A stretch of DNA of 46,565 nucleotides from contig JAQIBH010000192.1 in the NCBI GenBank assembly GCA_027859205.1, positions 1-46,565 on the forward strand, given 5' to 3'. Position numbers and translations under genes: made by a program. A model generated the notes under the pieces. That model had not been told where the DNA came from, did not search any database, and saw only the letters and a list, made by a program, of their open reading frames with translations. Shown piece after piece: positions 36,563-44,545 of the stretch (position 1 is the first letter of the stretch; every line of letters starts with the position of its first letter). This DNA comes from Bacteroidales bacterium. Its GTDB lineage: Bacteria; Bacteroidota; Bacteroidia; Bacteroidales; UBA12077.

Positions 36563-36961
36563 TTATTTTCCTAAACTTAAATTTATAAAATCAACGTAAT
36601 TTGATTGCTGATCTCCAAATATTTCAAAGGATTCACCAACAATTTTATAAGTGCTTTTTTCACCAGCAATTTTACTAAACAGGATTTGATATTCATTTTT
36701 ATCTTTGTCTATCATAATGATATGAGAAAGATTATCATGAATTTCTGATGCTAATTTTGTTTGGCAAAGAGGACAAAAAAAGTTGTATTTTTCTCCGCCC
36801 TTAATTAAGAAATTGGCATTTTTTTTAATAGTATAATTTCCAATTTCAGGACTAAAATGAATTAGTCCTTTGACTCCTGTTCTGGTTCCTGTTGATAAAA
36901 CAATAGATTCCTCTACATTTAAGTAGCCTTTGCATTTTGGGCAAATAAAGTTTTGATCCAT
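36563..36961 (-). CDS. Zinc-ribbon protein of unknown function
   Basis: A 132-residue soluble protein. CPKC near residue 7 and CPLC near residue 64 form two knuckles spaced as in a zinc ribbon. Between them lies GTRTGVKGLIHFSPEIGNY. The C-terminal half (about 75-132) is mixed alpha/beta without a motif I recognise. ATG at 36961 is chosen because a near-perfect Shine-Dalgarno (AAAAGGAGGT) lies six bases upstream, rare in this phylum. No operon partner. Function unknown; a metal- or redox-linked binding role is only a guess. Confidence 0.8.
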   Translation of the reverse strand: MDQNFICPKCKGYLNVEESIVLSTGTRTGVKGLIHFSPEIGNYTIKKNANFLIKGGEKYNFFCPLCQTKLASEIHDNLSHIIMIDKDKNEYQILFSKIAGEKSTYKIVGESFEIFGDQQSNYVDFINLSLGK

Positions 36962-36967
36962 ATGAAT

Positions 36968-36977
36968 ACCTCCTTTT
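36968..36977 (-). promoter_or_regulatory. Strong Shine-Dalgarno of the zinc-ribbon gene
   Basis: On the minus strand AAAAGGAGGT lies six bases before ATG at 36961. Most genes in this window lack such a site. It decides the start over the upstream frame extension. Confidence 0.8.
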
Positions 36978-37393
36978 AAATAAGTTAGTATTAATTTTAA
37001 CAAGGTATGTTCTAATTCATTATACGCTCTGGCTAAAATATTGTTTAGATTAAAGATGTTTAAATCGTTTACACAAGAATTATTGTTTTATTAATCTACC
37101 ATTTATATCCATAATCTGAATTTGTTTTTCATGATTTAAGGTTAAATACAGTAAAAACAGATAGAATTTTACACAGGTATAGGATGAATGAAAATTAATA
37201 AGCCGTATTGTTATATTATTATTTGATTGATATTCAAAGATTTCATAAATTTATATAAATTATGTTTATTGAAGCTTGAGCTTACAATAACATATTTATT
37301 TTTAAAATGGTTATCAGATTTCTCTATTTAATTTGACTTTCTTAGTTGAATTATAATATGTGACTCATAGGCTTAAGAAAAAATTTAAAAACA
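36978..37393. other. Intergenic region with a possible T9SS-tail remnant
   Basis: About 416 bases between divergent genes. On the minus strand, 37172-37080 stays open for 30 codons and ends HEKQIQIMDINGRLIKQ before TAA. This resembles the start of a type IX secretion C-terminal domain but stops before the rest. No promoter or RNA gene could be supported. Confidence 0.35.
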
Positions 37394-38215
37394 ATGAAAC
37401 AAAAAAGAATTAAAGTAAAAGGCAAAGAAATTTCATATTATGAATCCAAAGATAACGGGCATCCAGTTGTTTTTGTTCATGGAACGTCTTCATCTTCTTC
37501 AATATTTATCCGGCAACTTATTGATTCTGTTTTGTCTTATCAGTTTCGGTTTATTGCTTTGGACTTAATTGGTTATGGTAAATCTGACGTATCAGAAAAT
37601 CCTGAAGAAGATTATACAATAGCCGGCTTAAGTGATTGTTTAATTCAGTTCAGCAAGGAGCTTGATTTAAAAGATGCTGTTTATGTCGGGCATGATTTAG
37701 GAGCAAATATAATTATTGAATCATTTAATGATTTTAATAATCCCAAAGGATTGGTCCTTCTTGGCGCTGTTCCGTTTTCAAACCCAATTTCAGATCAAAC
37801 CTTTTTAAAAGACGCTTTCTGGGATTTATTTTCGAAAGCAGGAGTTGATGATAGCGAAGTACATCAGATTGCAAGTTATTTTGTTGAAGAGCATACTCAT
37901 TACCCGGATTTTGTCCCAGAAATCATTCGAAGCGCTGATATAAAAACCCGCGAATTTTTATTTGATTCGATAAAAAAGAGCAAATACAAAGATCAAATTG
38001 AAATAATAAATGATATTTCAGTTCCGATTGCTGTTTATTACGGTGAGTTTGATCAAATAATTAATTTTGATTATTTAAATACAATTGAGTTTCCAACTAT
38101 TTGGCGAACTATAGTACAAATAATTAGAGATGTAGGACATATGTTTTTTTATGAAAGCCCCGCAGATTTCAATGTAAACTTCGAAGCGTATTTACATTTT
38201 GTTTTTAATAAATAA
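37394..38215 (+). CDS. Alpha/beta hydrolase
   Basis: The 273-residue product has the alpha/beta hydrolase pattern: VVFVHGTSSSSSIF (oxyanion HG motif near 28-31), then FIALDLIGYGKSD. The nucleophile-elbow region reads YVGHDLGANIIIE, where Asp (GHDLG) replaces the usual Ser of GxSxG, as in haloalkane dehalogenases and epoxide hydrolases. A late acid (GEFDQIINF) and a His (VGHMFFYESP) complete a likely Asp-Asp/Glu-His set. It may therefore be a dehalogenase/epoxide-hydrolase-type enzyme. The substrate is unknown. It stands alone. Confidence 0.85.
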   Translation: MKQKRIKVKGKEISYYESKDNGHPVVFVHGTSSSSSIFIRQLIDSVLSYQFRFIALDLIGYGKSDVSENPEEDYTIAGLSDCLIQFSKELDLKDAVYVGHDLGANIIIESFNDFNNPKGLVLLGAVPFSNPISDQTFLKDAFWDLFSKAGVDDSEVHQIASYFVEEHTHYPDFVPEIIRSADIKTREFLFDSIKKSKYKDQIEIINDISVPIAVYYGEFDQIINFDYLNTIEFPTIWRTIVQIIRDVGHMFFYESPADFNVNFEAYLHFVFNK

Positions 38216-38266
38216 AATAATTGAAATTTTGCACAAAAAAGTGCAGATTATATGTAGTTTTAAGGG

Positions 38267-40504
38267 ATGAACGAACTTAAAGAGAACGATGTTTCTTCTT
38301 TTGTTTCAAAATTTATTAATGGAACAAATCAATCTGTTTTTTTAACAGGGAAAGCAGGAACAGGTAAAACCACTTTACTAAAACAAATAGTTGATACTAC
38401 ACATAAAAAAACCGTAATTGCAGCTCCTACAGGAATAGCAGCTATAAATGCCGGAGGCGTAACTTTACATTCATTGTTTCATTTACCTTTTGGAGCATTT
38501 ATTCCCGATAATCACATATCATCCGAAGGAGAGTTGTCCTTTCCTTTAACTACGCCCAACTTGCTAATTCGAAACCTAAAAATGAATTCGCAAAAAAAAG
38601 GATTATTGCGAGAGATGGAACTTTTAATTATTGATGAAGTAAGTATGCTACGTGCTGATTTGTTAGATGCTATTGATACAATTTTGCGTTCAGTTAGAAG
38701 AAACCATTACACTTTTGGAGGCTTACAAATTTTGTTTATTGGAGATTTATGGCAATTACCGCCCGTTGTTAAAAATCAGGAATGGAATATCCTAAAAGAT
38801 TACTATACGAACATTTTCTTTTTTAATGCAAGACCTTTTAAACAAGTCGAGTTAATTTATTTGGAGTTAGATAAAATTTACCGTCAAACAGACCCAGAGT
38901 TTATTAATCTGCTAAACAATTTCAGGTTAAATAAAATTTCATATGACGATATAGAAATGCTTAATAAACAACATAAAAAGCAATTTAACTTACTGGATAA
39001 TGAGGGATATATTTATTTAACAACACATAATCATAAAGCGGATAAGATTAACAAGCAAGCACTGGAAAAATTGGCAGGCAAAACTTATTCCTATAAGGCT
39101 GAAGTTGAGGGAGAATTTAGCGAACACTCTTTTCCGGTTGATGAAAGATTAGAGCTCAAAGAAGGTGCTCAGGTTATGTTTATTAAAAACGATTATTCTG
39201 GGAATCAAGCTTATTTTAATGGAAAAATTGGAAAAATCGACTCTGTGTCGGAATACAATATTGAAGTAAGTTTTTCAGACGGAACACCATCTGCGTTAGT
39301 AGAACAATATAAGTGGGAAAACAAAAAGTTTGCATTGAGTACAGAAACAAAAGAAATTGAGGAACGTATTGTTGGTACATTTAGTCATTATCCTATAAAA
39401 TTAGCTTGGGCAATTACAATACATAAGAGTCAGGGTTTAACCTTCGAAAAAGCCATAATTGATATTTCACATGCATTTGCAGCAGGACAAATTTATGTTG
39501 CTTTATCGCGACTTACATCATTAAAGGGACTGGTTTTAGCAGAGCCTGCACATTGGAACGGACTCGATATAGATAAGGATCTGGCTATATTTGCCCAATC
39601 GAAAACAACTGTTATTGATGCAAATAAAAAATACAAATCAGCATCTAAACAATATCTAAATAACAGAGTATCTGAGGCGTTTAATTTTAATAAATTAAAA
39701 TACGAATTACAGGAACATATTGCCACTTATAATAAGATTGCGACTAAATCTTCGAAGCAAAAGCATCTTGATTGGGCTCAAAATCTACTCAAAAACACAC
39801 AAGAATTGCTTGAGGTTTCCAGGAAATTCCAAAATCAAATCAAATCATTAATAAATCAAAATAAGAATGATTATTTAATTCTACTAAAAGAAAGACTCGC
39901 AGCAGCAAAAGAATATTTTATCCCGTTGCTAAAAGAAAAACAAGAGGTAATAGAATCGCAGATTAATGTAGTTAGCAAAGGAAAGGGAGTGAAAAAATAT
40001 CTTGCCGAACTAAAAACATTACAAGGAAATTTCTACAATCAAATACTAGTGATTCATAAAGTAGAGGTTCTTTGCGAGGCAATATTAAATGATAAGGAAT
40101 TAAACAAAACTACATTTGAATCAATAACAAAAGATGTAAGGAAACCAACCGCAGAGGAAAATGTTAAATTGGGAAAGAAAAAGAAGGCTAAAAGTGAACC
40201 TAAAATAAAAACGGCCCTCATAACATGTGCATACTATAAACAGGGAAAATCATTGGAAGAAATTGCCGAAGAGCGTTCTTTAAATATTCGCACTATTGAA
40301 GGCCATATTAGCGACTGTGTCGAACAAGGAATAATTAAAATTAACGAACTTGTTGTGCAAGAAAGAATAGACGAAATTAAAAATGCAACAACCGAGCTCG
40401 ATACAATGTTTTTAACGCCAATAAAGGAATACTTAGGCGATGATTTTTCTTATCCTGAAATCAGATTTGTAATATCGTGGATTAAATTTAAAAGTTTGGA
40501 ATAA
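38267..40504 (+). CDS. PIF1-like helicase with C-terminal helix-turn-helix
   Basis: A 745-residue SF1 helicase. It has Walker A GKAGTGKTTL at 28-37, motif Ia APTGIAAINAGGVTLHSLF, Walker B LLIIDEVSML, motif III FIGDLWQLPPVV, and late motifs AWAITIHKSQGLTFEKAIID and QIYVALSRLTSL. The C-terminal third is charged and coiled, then a helix-turn-helix domain of the type found at RecQ C-termini (LITCAYYKQGKSLEEIAEER and RTIEGHISDCVEQG, near 650-690). This domain set is common in Bacteroidetes. It probably resolves structured DNA in replication or repair. Confidence 0.93.
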   Translation: MNELKENDVSSFVSKFINGTNQSVFLTGKAGTGKTTLLKQIVDTTHKKTVIAAPTGIAAINAGGVTLHSLFHLPFGAFIPDNHISSEGELSFPLTTPNLLIRNLKMNSQKKGLLREMELLIIDEVSMLRADLLDAIDTILRSVRRNHYTFGGLQILFIGDLWQLPPVVKNQEWNILKDYYTNIFFFNARPFKQVELIYLELDKIYRQTDPEFINLLNNFRLNKISYDDIEMLNKQHKKQFNLLDNEGYIYLTTHNHKADKINKQALEKLAGKTYSYKAEVEGEFSEHSFPVDERLELKEGAQVMFIKNDYSGNQAYFNGKIGKIDSVSEYNIEVSFSDGTPSALVEQYKWENKKFALSTETKEIEERIVGTFSHYPIKLAWAITIHKSQGLTFEKAIIDISHAFAAGQIYVALSRLTSLKGLVLAEPAHWNGLDIDKDLAIFAQSKTTVIDANKKYKSASKQYLNNRVSEAFNFNKLKYELQEHIATYNKIATKSSKQKHLDWAQNLLKNTQELLEVSRKFQNQIKSLINQNKNDYLILLKERLAAAKEYFIPLLKEKQEVIESQINVVSKGKGVKKYLAELKTLQGNFYNQILVIHKVEVLCEAILNDKELNKTTFESITKDVRKPTAEENVKLGKKKKAKSEPKIKTALITCAYYKQGKSLEEIAEERSLNIRTIEGHISDCVEQGIIKINELVVQERIDEIKNATTELDTMFLTPIKEYLGDDFSYPEIRFVISWIKFKSLE

Positions 40505-40654
40505 AATAATAATATTGATTGAAATATTCATGTTTTTTAGTCATTCAGATAATTTCAACAAAAAATAAATAAAATATCAACGATTAAACTTTTTTCAAAA
40601 CGGTTTGTTTTCCTATTTTTACGGCTTGAATTTGAACCTAAAACAATATAAACT

Positions 40655-41368
40655 ATGAAAAATGTATTTTTTATTTTTGTAATCGCCTTATCAATTGTGA
40701 TTTTTTCATGCAAATCCAATGTTAAGGAAGATTTAAACGGAACACACAAGGTTGTTGTTAAGGAGGTTTTACAAGCCAATGCATATACTTATTTAAATGT
40801 AGAAGAAAATGATACCGAACAATGGATTGCGGTTTCAAAAACAGAGGCCAAGGTTGGGGAAACTTATTATTTTGATGAATTCATGGATATGAAATATTTC
40901 GAAAGTAAAGATTTAGGAAGAGTTTTCGAATCGGTATATTTTGTTCAGGATTTAAGAATTCAATTAGAAAAAACAACGCCAGCACAGGCAGGAATGCCAG
41001 CAGGACATATGCCTGTGGAAGGACACGAAGGAAAACCAGAAATAGAAAAAGCAGACATAGAAATTGAAATAGCTGAAGGAGCTATAACTATTGCTGAACT
41101 TTTTGGCAACAAAGAGAAATACAATGGACAAAAGGTTACTATTAGTGGGAAAGTTGTAAAAATAAATAATAATATCATGAATTTAAATTGGTTTCACCTT
41201 CAGGATGGAACTTCTGATAATGGAAATTTTGATCTTACAATAACCACTCTGGAAACAGAAGCAAAAATTAATGATGTTGTAACTTTTGAAGGTATAATAG
41301 TACTTAATAAAGATTTTGGTCACGGTTACAAATATGATGTCTTGCTTCAAGAGGCTGTTATTAAATAA
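40655..41368 (+). CDS. OB-fold lipoprotein
   Basis: The 237-residue product has a lipoprotein signal (MKNVFFIFVIALSIVIFSC). It then has two similar beta-rich segments: THKVVVKEVLQANAYTYLNV (about 30-90) and, after a Met/His/Pro-rich linker (GMPAGHMPVEGHEG), ITIAELFGNKEKYNGQKVTI with VTFEGIIVLNKDFGHGYKYD (about 145-235). The second is an OB-fold of the tRNA_anti-like type, seen in many Bacteroidetes exported proteins. The linker could bind metal. Function unknown. It has a strong terminator. Confidence 0.82.
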   Translation: MKNVFFIFVIALSIVIFSCKSNVKEDLNGTHKVVVKEVLQANAYTYLNVEENDTEQWIAVSKTEAKVGETYYFDEFMDMKYFESKDLGRVFESVYFVQDLRIQLEKTTPAQAGMPAGHMPVEGHEGKPEIEKADIEIEIAEGAITIAELFGNKEKYNGQKVTISGKVVKINNNIMNLNWFHLQDGTSDNGNFDLTITTLETEAKINDVVTFEGIIVLNKDFGHGYKYDVLLQEAVIK

Positions 41369-41440
41369 TTTAGCTAGTATTTATAACAAAAATATAATTT
41401 AGAATAATTCATCTCAATAAATTAATTCAAAATAAAGCAA

Positions 41441-41470
41441 GCCCTGTAATTTAAATAATTACAGGGCTTT
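41441..41470 (+). terminator. Terminator after the OB-fold lipoprotein gene
   Basis: GCCCTGTAATT (41441-41451) pairs perfectly with AATTACAGGGC (41457-41467) across a five-base loop and is followed by TTT. Confidence 0.8.
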
Positions 41471-41688
41471 GTTGTTAGCAATACTGCAAGCCTATGTAGC
41501 ACCTACTTCAATTTCAGATACCAAATAAAATTGATTACAAAGTTGATGATCTTAGCATTATTGAGTTCATAATTCATTCAAAGATCTTGGCACTAATACC
41601 ACCTTATATTGGCGATAACGCCATCGATATCTGATGCAGGGATTGTATAATATTGTAAAAAAATAATTTTCAGAAAGGATCGAAAAAA
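41471..41688. other. Intergenic region before the flavoprotein gene
   Basis: 218 bases past the terminator. It includes the short palindrome GGCGATAACGCC and a ribosome site (AGAAAGGA) before the next ATG. No frame or RNA is supported. Confidence 0.35.
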
Positions 41689-42279
41689 ATGAAAGCACTA
41701 ATTTTAAACGGAAGCCCGCGGCCTAAAGGATCAGTTACAAAAATATTGAGCGAGGTTTCTAAAAATTTAAAAAACAAATTTGAAGTTGAAATGGTTGATG
41801 TCTATAAATTAGATTTCAAACCATGTATTGGTTGCAGAGGATGCAGAAAAAATGAAACCGAATGCATTATGAAGGAAGACGAAGCACAGATAATCGGTCG
41901 AAAAATGAATGAGTCAGATGTAATCATTGTTGGTTCTCCTACTCATTTTAACAACATGAGTGCTCAGCTTAAATCTTTGCTCGATCGAAATGGCACTACT
42001 TTGTTTCAAGAAACTAAACCATTGCCAACTCCAAATTTAAAAGGTAAAAAAGCAATTATTGTAACAGCCTGTGTAACACCTTTATTTTTTAACTTTTTGT
42101 TAGGAATGACAAGAGGGACTATTAAAACCATTAAACTTTATCTTAAATATGGAGGAATAAAAGTAGTGGGATCAATCATAAAAACAGGAACCGAAAAGAG
42201 TACAGATTTAGATTCCGGATTAATAAAGAAGATTGAAAGATTATGTAACAGATTAGAAAAATCTGTTGCTATCGCGTAA
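41689..42279 (+). CDS. NADPH-dependent FMN reductase-like flavoprotein with Cys motif
   Basis: A 196-residue flavodoxin-fold protein. LILNGSPRPKGSVTKIL near the start binds the FMN phosphate, and VGSPTHFNNMSAQLKSLLDR is the second FMN loop. CIGCRGC (about 46-52) is a compact cysteine cluster like that in iron-sulfur flavoproteins (Isf), where C-x2-C-x2-C binds a [4Fe-4S] cluster; the fourth Cys could be the one in NETECIM. The likely role is redox transfer in an anaerobe. It has a good ribosome site. The next gene follows after 140 bases. Confidence 0.88.
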   Translation: MKALILNGSPRPKGSVTKILSEVSKNLKNKFEVEMVDVYKLDFKPCIGCRGCRKNETECIMKEDEAQIIGRKMNESDVIIVGSPTHFNNMSAQLKSLLDRNGTTLFQETKPLPTPNLKGKKAIIVTACVTPLFFNFLLGMTRGTIKTIKLYLKYGGIKVVGSIIKTGTEKSTDLDSGLIKKIERLCNRLEKSVAIA

Positions 42280-42419
42280 ATAGTGCATCGTATGTATTTT
42301 ATAAGCGAATCTTATAAGCTAAATGAAACCAGATTGTCATAGTTTTACAGTCTTTAGCGATATTTAAAGCAAATTCGAAAATAAAATAATACTAATGAAA
42401 CAACTAATAAATAAACATT

Positions 42420-42725
42420 ATGAAAGCAATAAAAGTAACTTATGTAGTAAAACCCGAATATGTTGAGCAAAATAAAGCCAATATTCAAAAGGTAATGGAC
42501 TGGTTAATAGCTAATCCTATTGAAGGAATGATGTATTCATCTTATATTCTCAACGATGGGCAAACTTTTGTGCACTTTAATGTCGCAAAGGATGAAACTA
42601 CATTTAATAAATTAGAAGAGGTTCAGTTTTTTAACGATTTCAGAAAAGCCTTAAAAGAGAGCGAACCAATTTCTTCACCAAAATCTGAAAATCTAAATTT
42701 TGTAGCTGCAGGATTTAAAATTTAA
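42420..42725 (+). CDS. Small ABM-like protein
   Basis: A 101-residue protein predicted to adopt the dimeric alpha/beta barrel of the antibiotic-biosynthesis-monooxygenase-like fold: beta strand AIKVTYVVKPEYVEQNK, helix KVMDWL, strand GMMYSSYILNDGQTFVHF, helix LEEVQFFNDFRKALKE. Many annotated relatives are 'hypothetical'. It could be a small oxygenase or binding protein; no catalytic residue can be named. It follows the flavoprotein gene, so a shared role is possible. Confidence 0.7.
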   Translation: MKAIKVTYVVKPEYVEQNKANIQKVMDWLIANPIEGMMYSSYILNDGQTFVHFNVAKDETTFNKLEEVQFFNDFRKALKESEPISSPKSENLNFVAAGFKI

Positions 42726-42785
42726 ATTCTATTTTAAAAGATTTGATTATGTGCATGATTATTAATTCTTTAAAAAGAGTTTACA

Positions 42786-43544
42786 TCACAGGTTTAATAC
42801 TTCAGAAATTCCGAATCTAGAGCTTATTTTAATATTGTATTTACCATTCAACTCTGAGAATGTTTGTTTAATCGAATCAATATTATTATTTGATTCAGAA
42901 ATATGTGATAGTAAAATGGTTTTTAATTTAAGCGATGCAAATTGTTTTGTTAATTCAAAAGCCTGTTCATTTGATAGATGCCCAATTGAGGAATCAATTC
43001 GTTGTTTTAGAAAATATGGATATTTTCCGTTCCACAATATTTCTTTATTATAGTTAGATTCTAGGAAAACAGCATCGCATTTAGAAAATTCTTTGTTCAC
43101 AATTTCATCGGGTTCGCCTATGTCGGTAAAAATACCAATGTTTTTATCGTCAAGTTCAACACGAAAACTACAAGGATCTTTAGCATCGTGACTTTTACTG
43201 AAAGAGTGAATATTAATTTCCCCGATTGTACATGTTTCTCCGGCTTCAAAAAATGTACATAAGTCGGGCTTATATCTGTCACTTGCTTTATCATAAGTTT
43301 TCTTTGTTAAAAAACCGGGTATGTTAAGTTTTTTGCTAATTACTTTAAGGCCTTTAATATGATCGGAATGCTCGTGCGAAATAAAAATAGCTTTGATCTT
43401 ATTCTTATCTAATCCTGCATTTAGTAATCTTTCATTTAATTGGGAAAAATATATACCTACATCAACTAAAATTGCTTCATTCTCATTACCAATATAATAA
43501 CAGTTTCCATTACTCCCGGATGCTAATGCACAAATTTCGACCAT
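42786..43544 (-). CDS. WalJ/YycJ-type MBL fold metallo-hydrolase
   Basis: The 252-residue product has the metallo-beta-lactamase motif SHEHSDHIKGL (HxHxDH) near 50-60. It opens VEICALASGSNGNCYYIG, typical of the YycJ/WalJ subgroup. Further metal ligands are likely in IFTDIGEPDE and LLSHISESNNN. Members are thought to be nucleases or phosphodiesterases, sometimes linked to cell-wall two-component systems. ATG at 43544 is chosen since the upstream 11 codons are not conserved. No partner gene is adjacent. Confidence 0.93.
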   Translation of the reverse strand: MVEICALASGSNGNCYYIGNENEAILVDVGIYFSQLNERLLNAGLDKNKIKAIFISHEHSDHIKGLKVISKKLNIPGFLTKKTYDKASDRYKPDLCTFFEAGETCTIGEINIHSFSKSHDAKDPCSFRVELDDKNIGIFTDIGEPDEIVNKEFSKCDAVFLESNYNKEILWNGKYPYFLKQRIDSSIGHLSNEQAFELTKQFASLKLKTILLSHISESNNNIDSIKQTFSELNGKYNIKISSRFGISEVLNL

Positions 43545-43853
43545 ATTTTTTTCTGTAAAGAAATAAAAATATGGCAATAATTTATTATAAAATCCATAAA
43601 AGAAAAAATTGATAAAAGTGAATTTTATTACCTCTTTATCATTGTTCAGAATAACTTTTTTTTAAGTTATATACCGCTTATTTTGAAAACTACAAATATT
43701 CCGCATCTCTATGTTGTATATCCAAACATACATTCAATGCGGAAATGTAAATTTTCAATGTCTTAAAATGAAATCTAGAAAGCTGTAAATCAAAATCTCA
43801 AATTGAATACAAAAACAGTTTGGTTATGATGTTCCTTTATTTATTAAAGATAA
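43545..43853. other. AT-rich region with a nested hairpin
   Basis: The 309-base stretch has one clear structure at 43699-43744: TTCCGCAT / ATGCGGAA outer arms around TATGTT / AACATA inner arms. Nothing else was supported. Confidence 0.4.
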
Positions 43854-44015
43854 AGGTGGATAAAAAAAGGATATAAAAAAAGTAATGACCAGTTGCTACA
43901 GCAATATGATGAAGAAATAAAAATGCTTAAAAAAGGTTATAGTTACCAACATATTTCACAAATAACCCAGACTAATAAAAATACTCTAACTAAATTAAAA
44001 AAATTGTTGGTGTAA
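43854..44015 (+). pseudogene. 3' remnant of a serine recombinase (resolvase)
   Basis: A frame following a stop reads RWIKKGYKKSNDQ and ends TNKNTLTKLKKLLV before TAA at 44013. The sequence KMLKKGYSYQHISQITQTNK matches the helix-turn-helix tail of resolvase/invertase serine recombinases (consensus like KLLKxGxSIRxIAKxTGxSxxTVxKVKK). The catalytic N-terminal domain is absent upstream. It is therefore a degraded remnant. Confidence 0.6.
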
Positions 44016-44318
44016 AACATTCATTAAACTGCTATTGGTATCTTAATTATATCCTTTGTGTTAAATTAGGATAAAACTGAGCTGAAAACACTCCTAAAAA
44101 GACCATAAATAAGATTAAAATAGGATAACAATAAAAATAGGATAATATACCCAAAAACATAATACTCCTTCAAACAATTATCTGAGGTGTTTTTAATTAA
44201 AAAAGGTATTAACCTCCCCTGTAAATCAATACCCAAAAAAAGTCCGTTTATTTGATATTTACTTTAATACTTAATTTCTTTTCGTTAAACCTAAAAGTCC
44301 TGTGTTAGAAAAGTTATA
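44016..44318. other. AT-rich region with a 12-base direct repeat
   Basis: AAAATAGGATAA occurs at 44117-44128 and again at 44134-44145, with a looser copy (AAATTAGGATAAAA) at 44063-44076. No gene, RNA or promoter could be supported. Confidence 0.4.
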
Positions 44319-44516
44319 TTGATGCATTTAATTAATTTACGTAACTTACTAAAAATTGAAATAATTAATAAAGATGTAATAATTATTGCACAAACAGCCT
44401 ATGCATTTGATGTTGATAGAGAAAAGGCAATAGAGGCGGGTTGCAATGATTATATAACAAAACCAATTGATATGAACTTACTGTATAAGTTGATTAAAAA
44501 GCATGTTAATAAATGA
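44319..44516 (+). pseudogene. C-terminal fragment of a response-regulator receiver domain
   Basis: A 65-residue frame (TTG at 44319 or ATG at 44322). From about residue 18 it matches the second half of a CheY-like receiver: VIIIAQTAYAFDVDREKAIE, AGCNDYITKPI and a final helix. It keeps the conserved Thr (AQTAYA) and Lys (TKP), but the acidic pocket and phosphorylatable Asp of the first half are missing, so it cannot accept phosphate. Its stop overlaps the next ATG (ATGA). It is probably a truncated hybrid-kinase or regulator remnant. Confidence 0.75.
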
Positions 44517-44545
44517 GAATAATATCTAAGAAAATATTTAATACC

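Noticed and set aside
44063-44145. Iteron-like repeats suggesting a plasmid origin
   Set aside because: Only two exact copies plus one loose copy in AT-rich DNA, with no replication initiator gene nearby.
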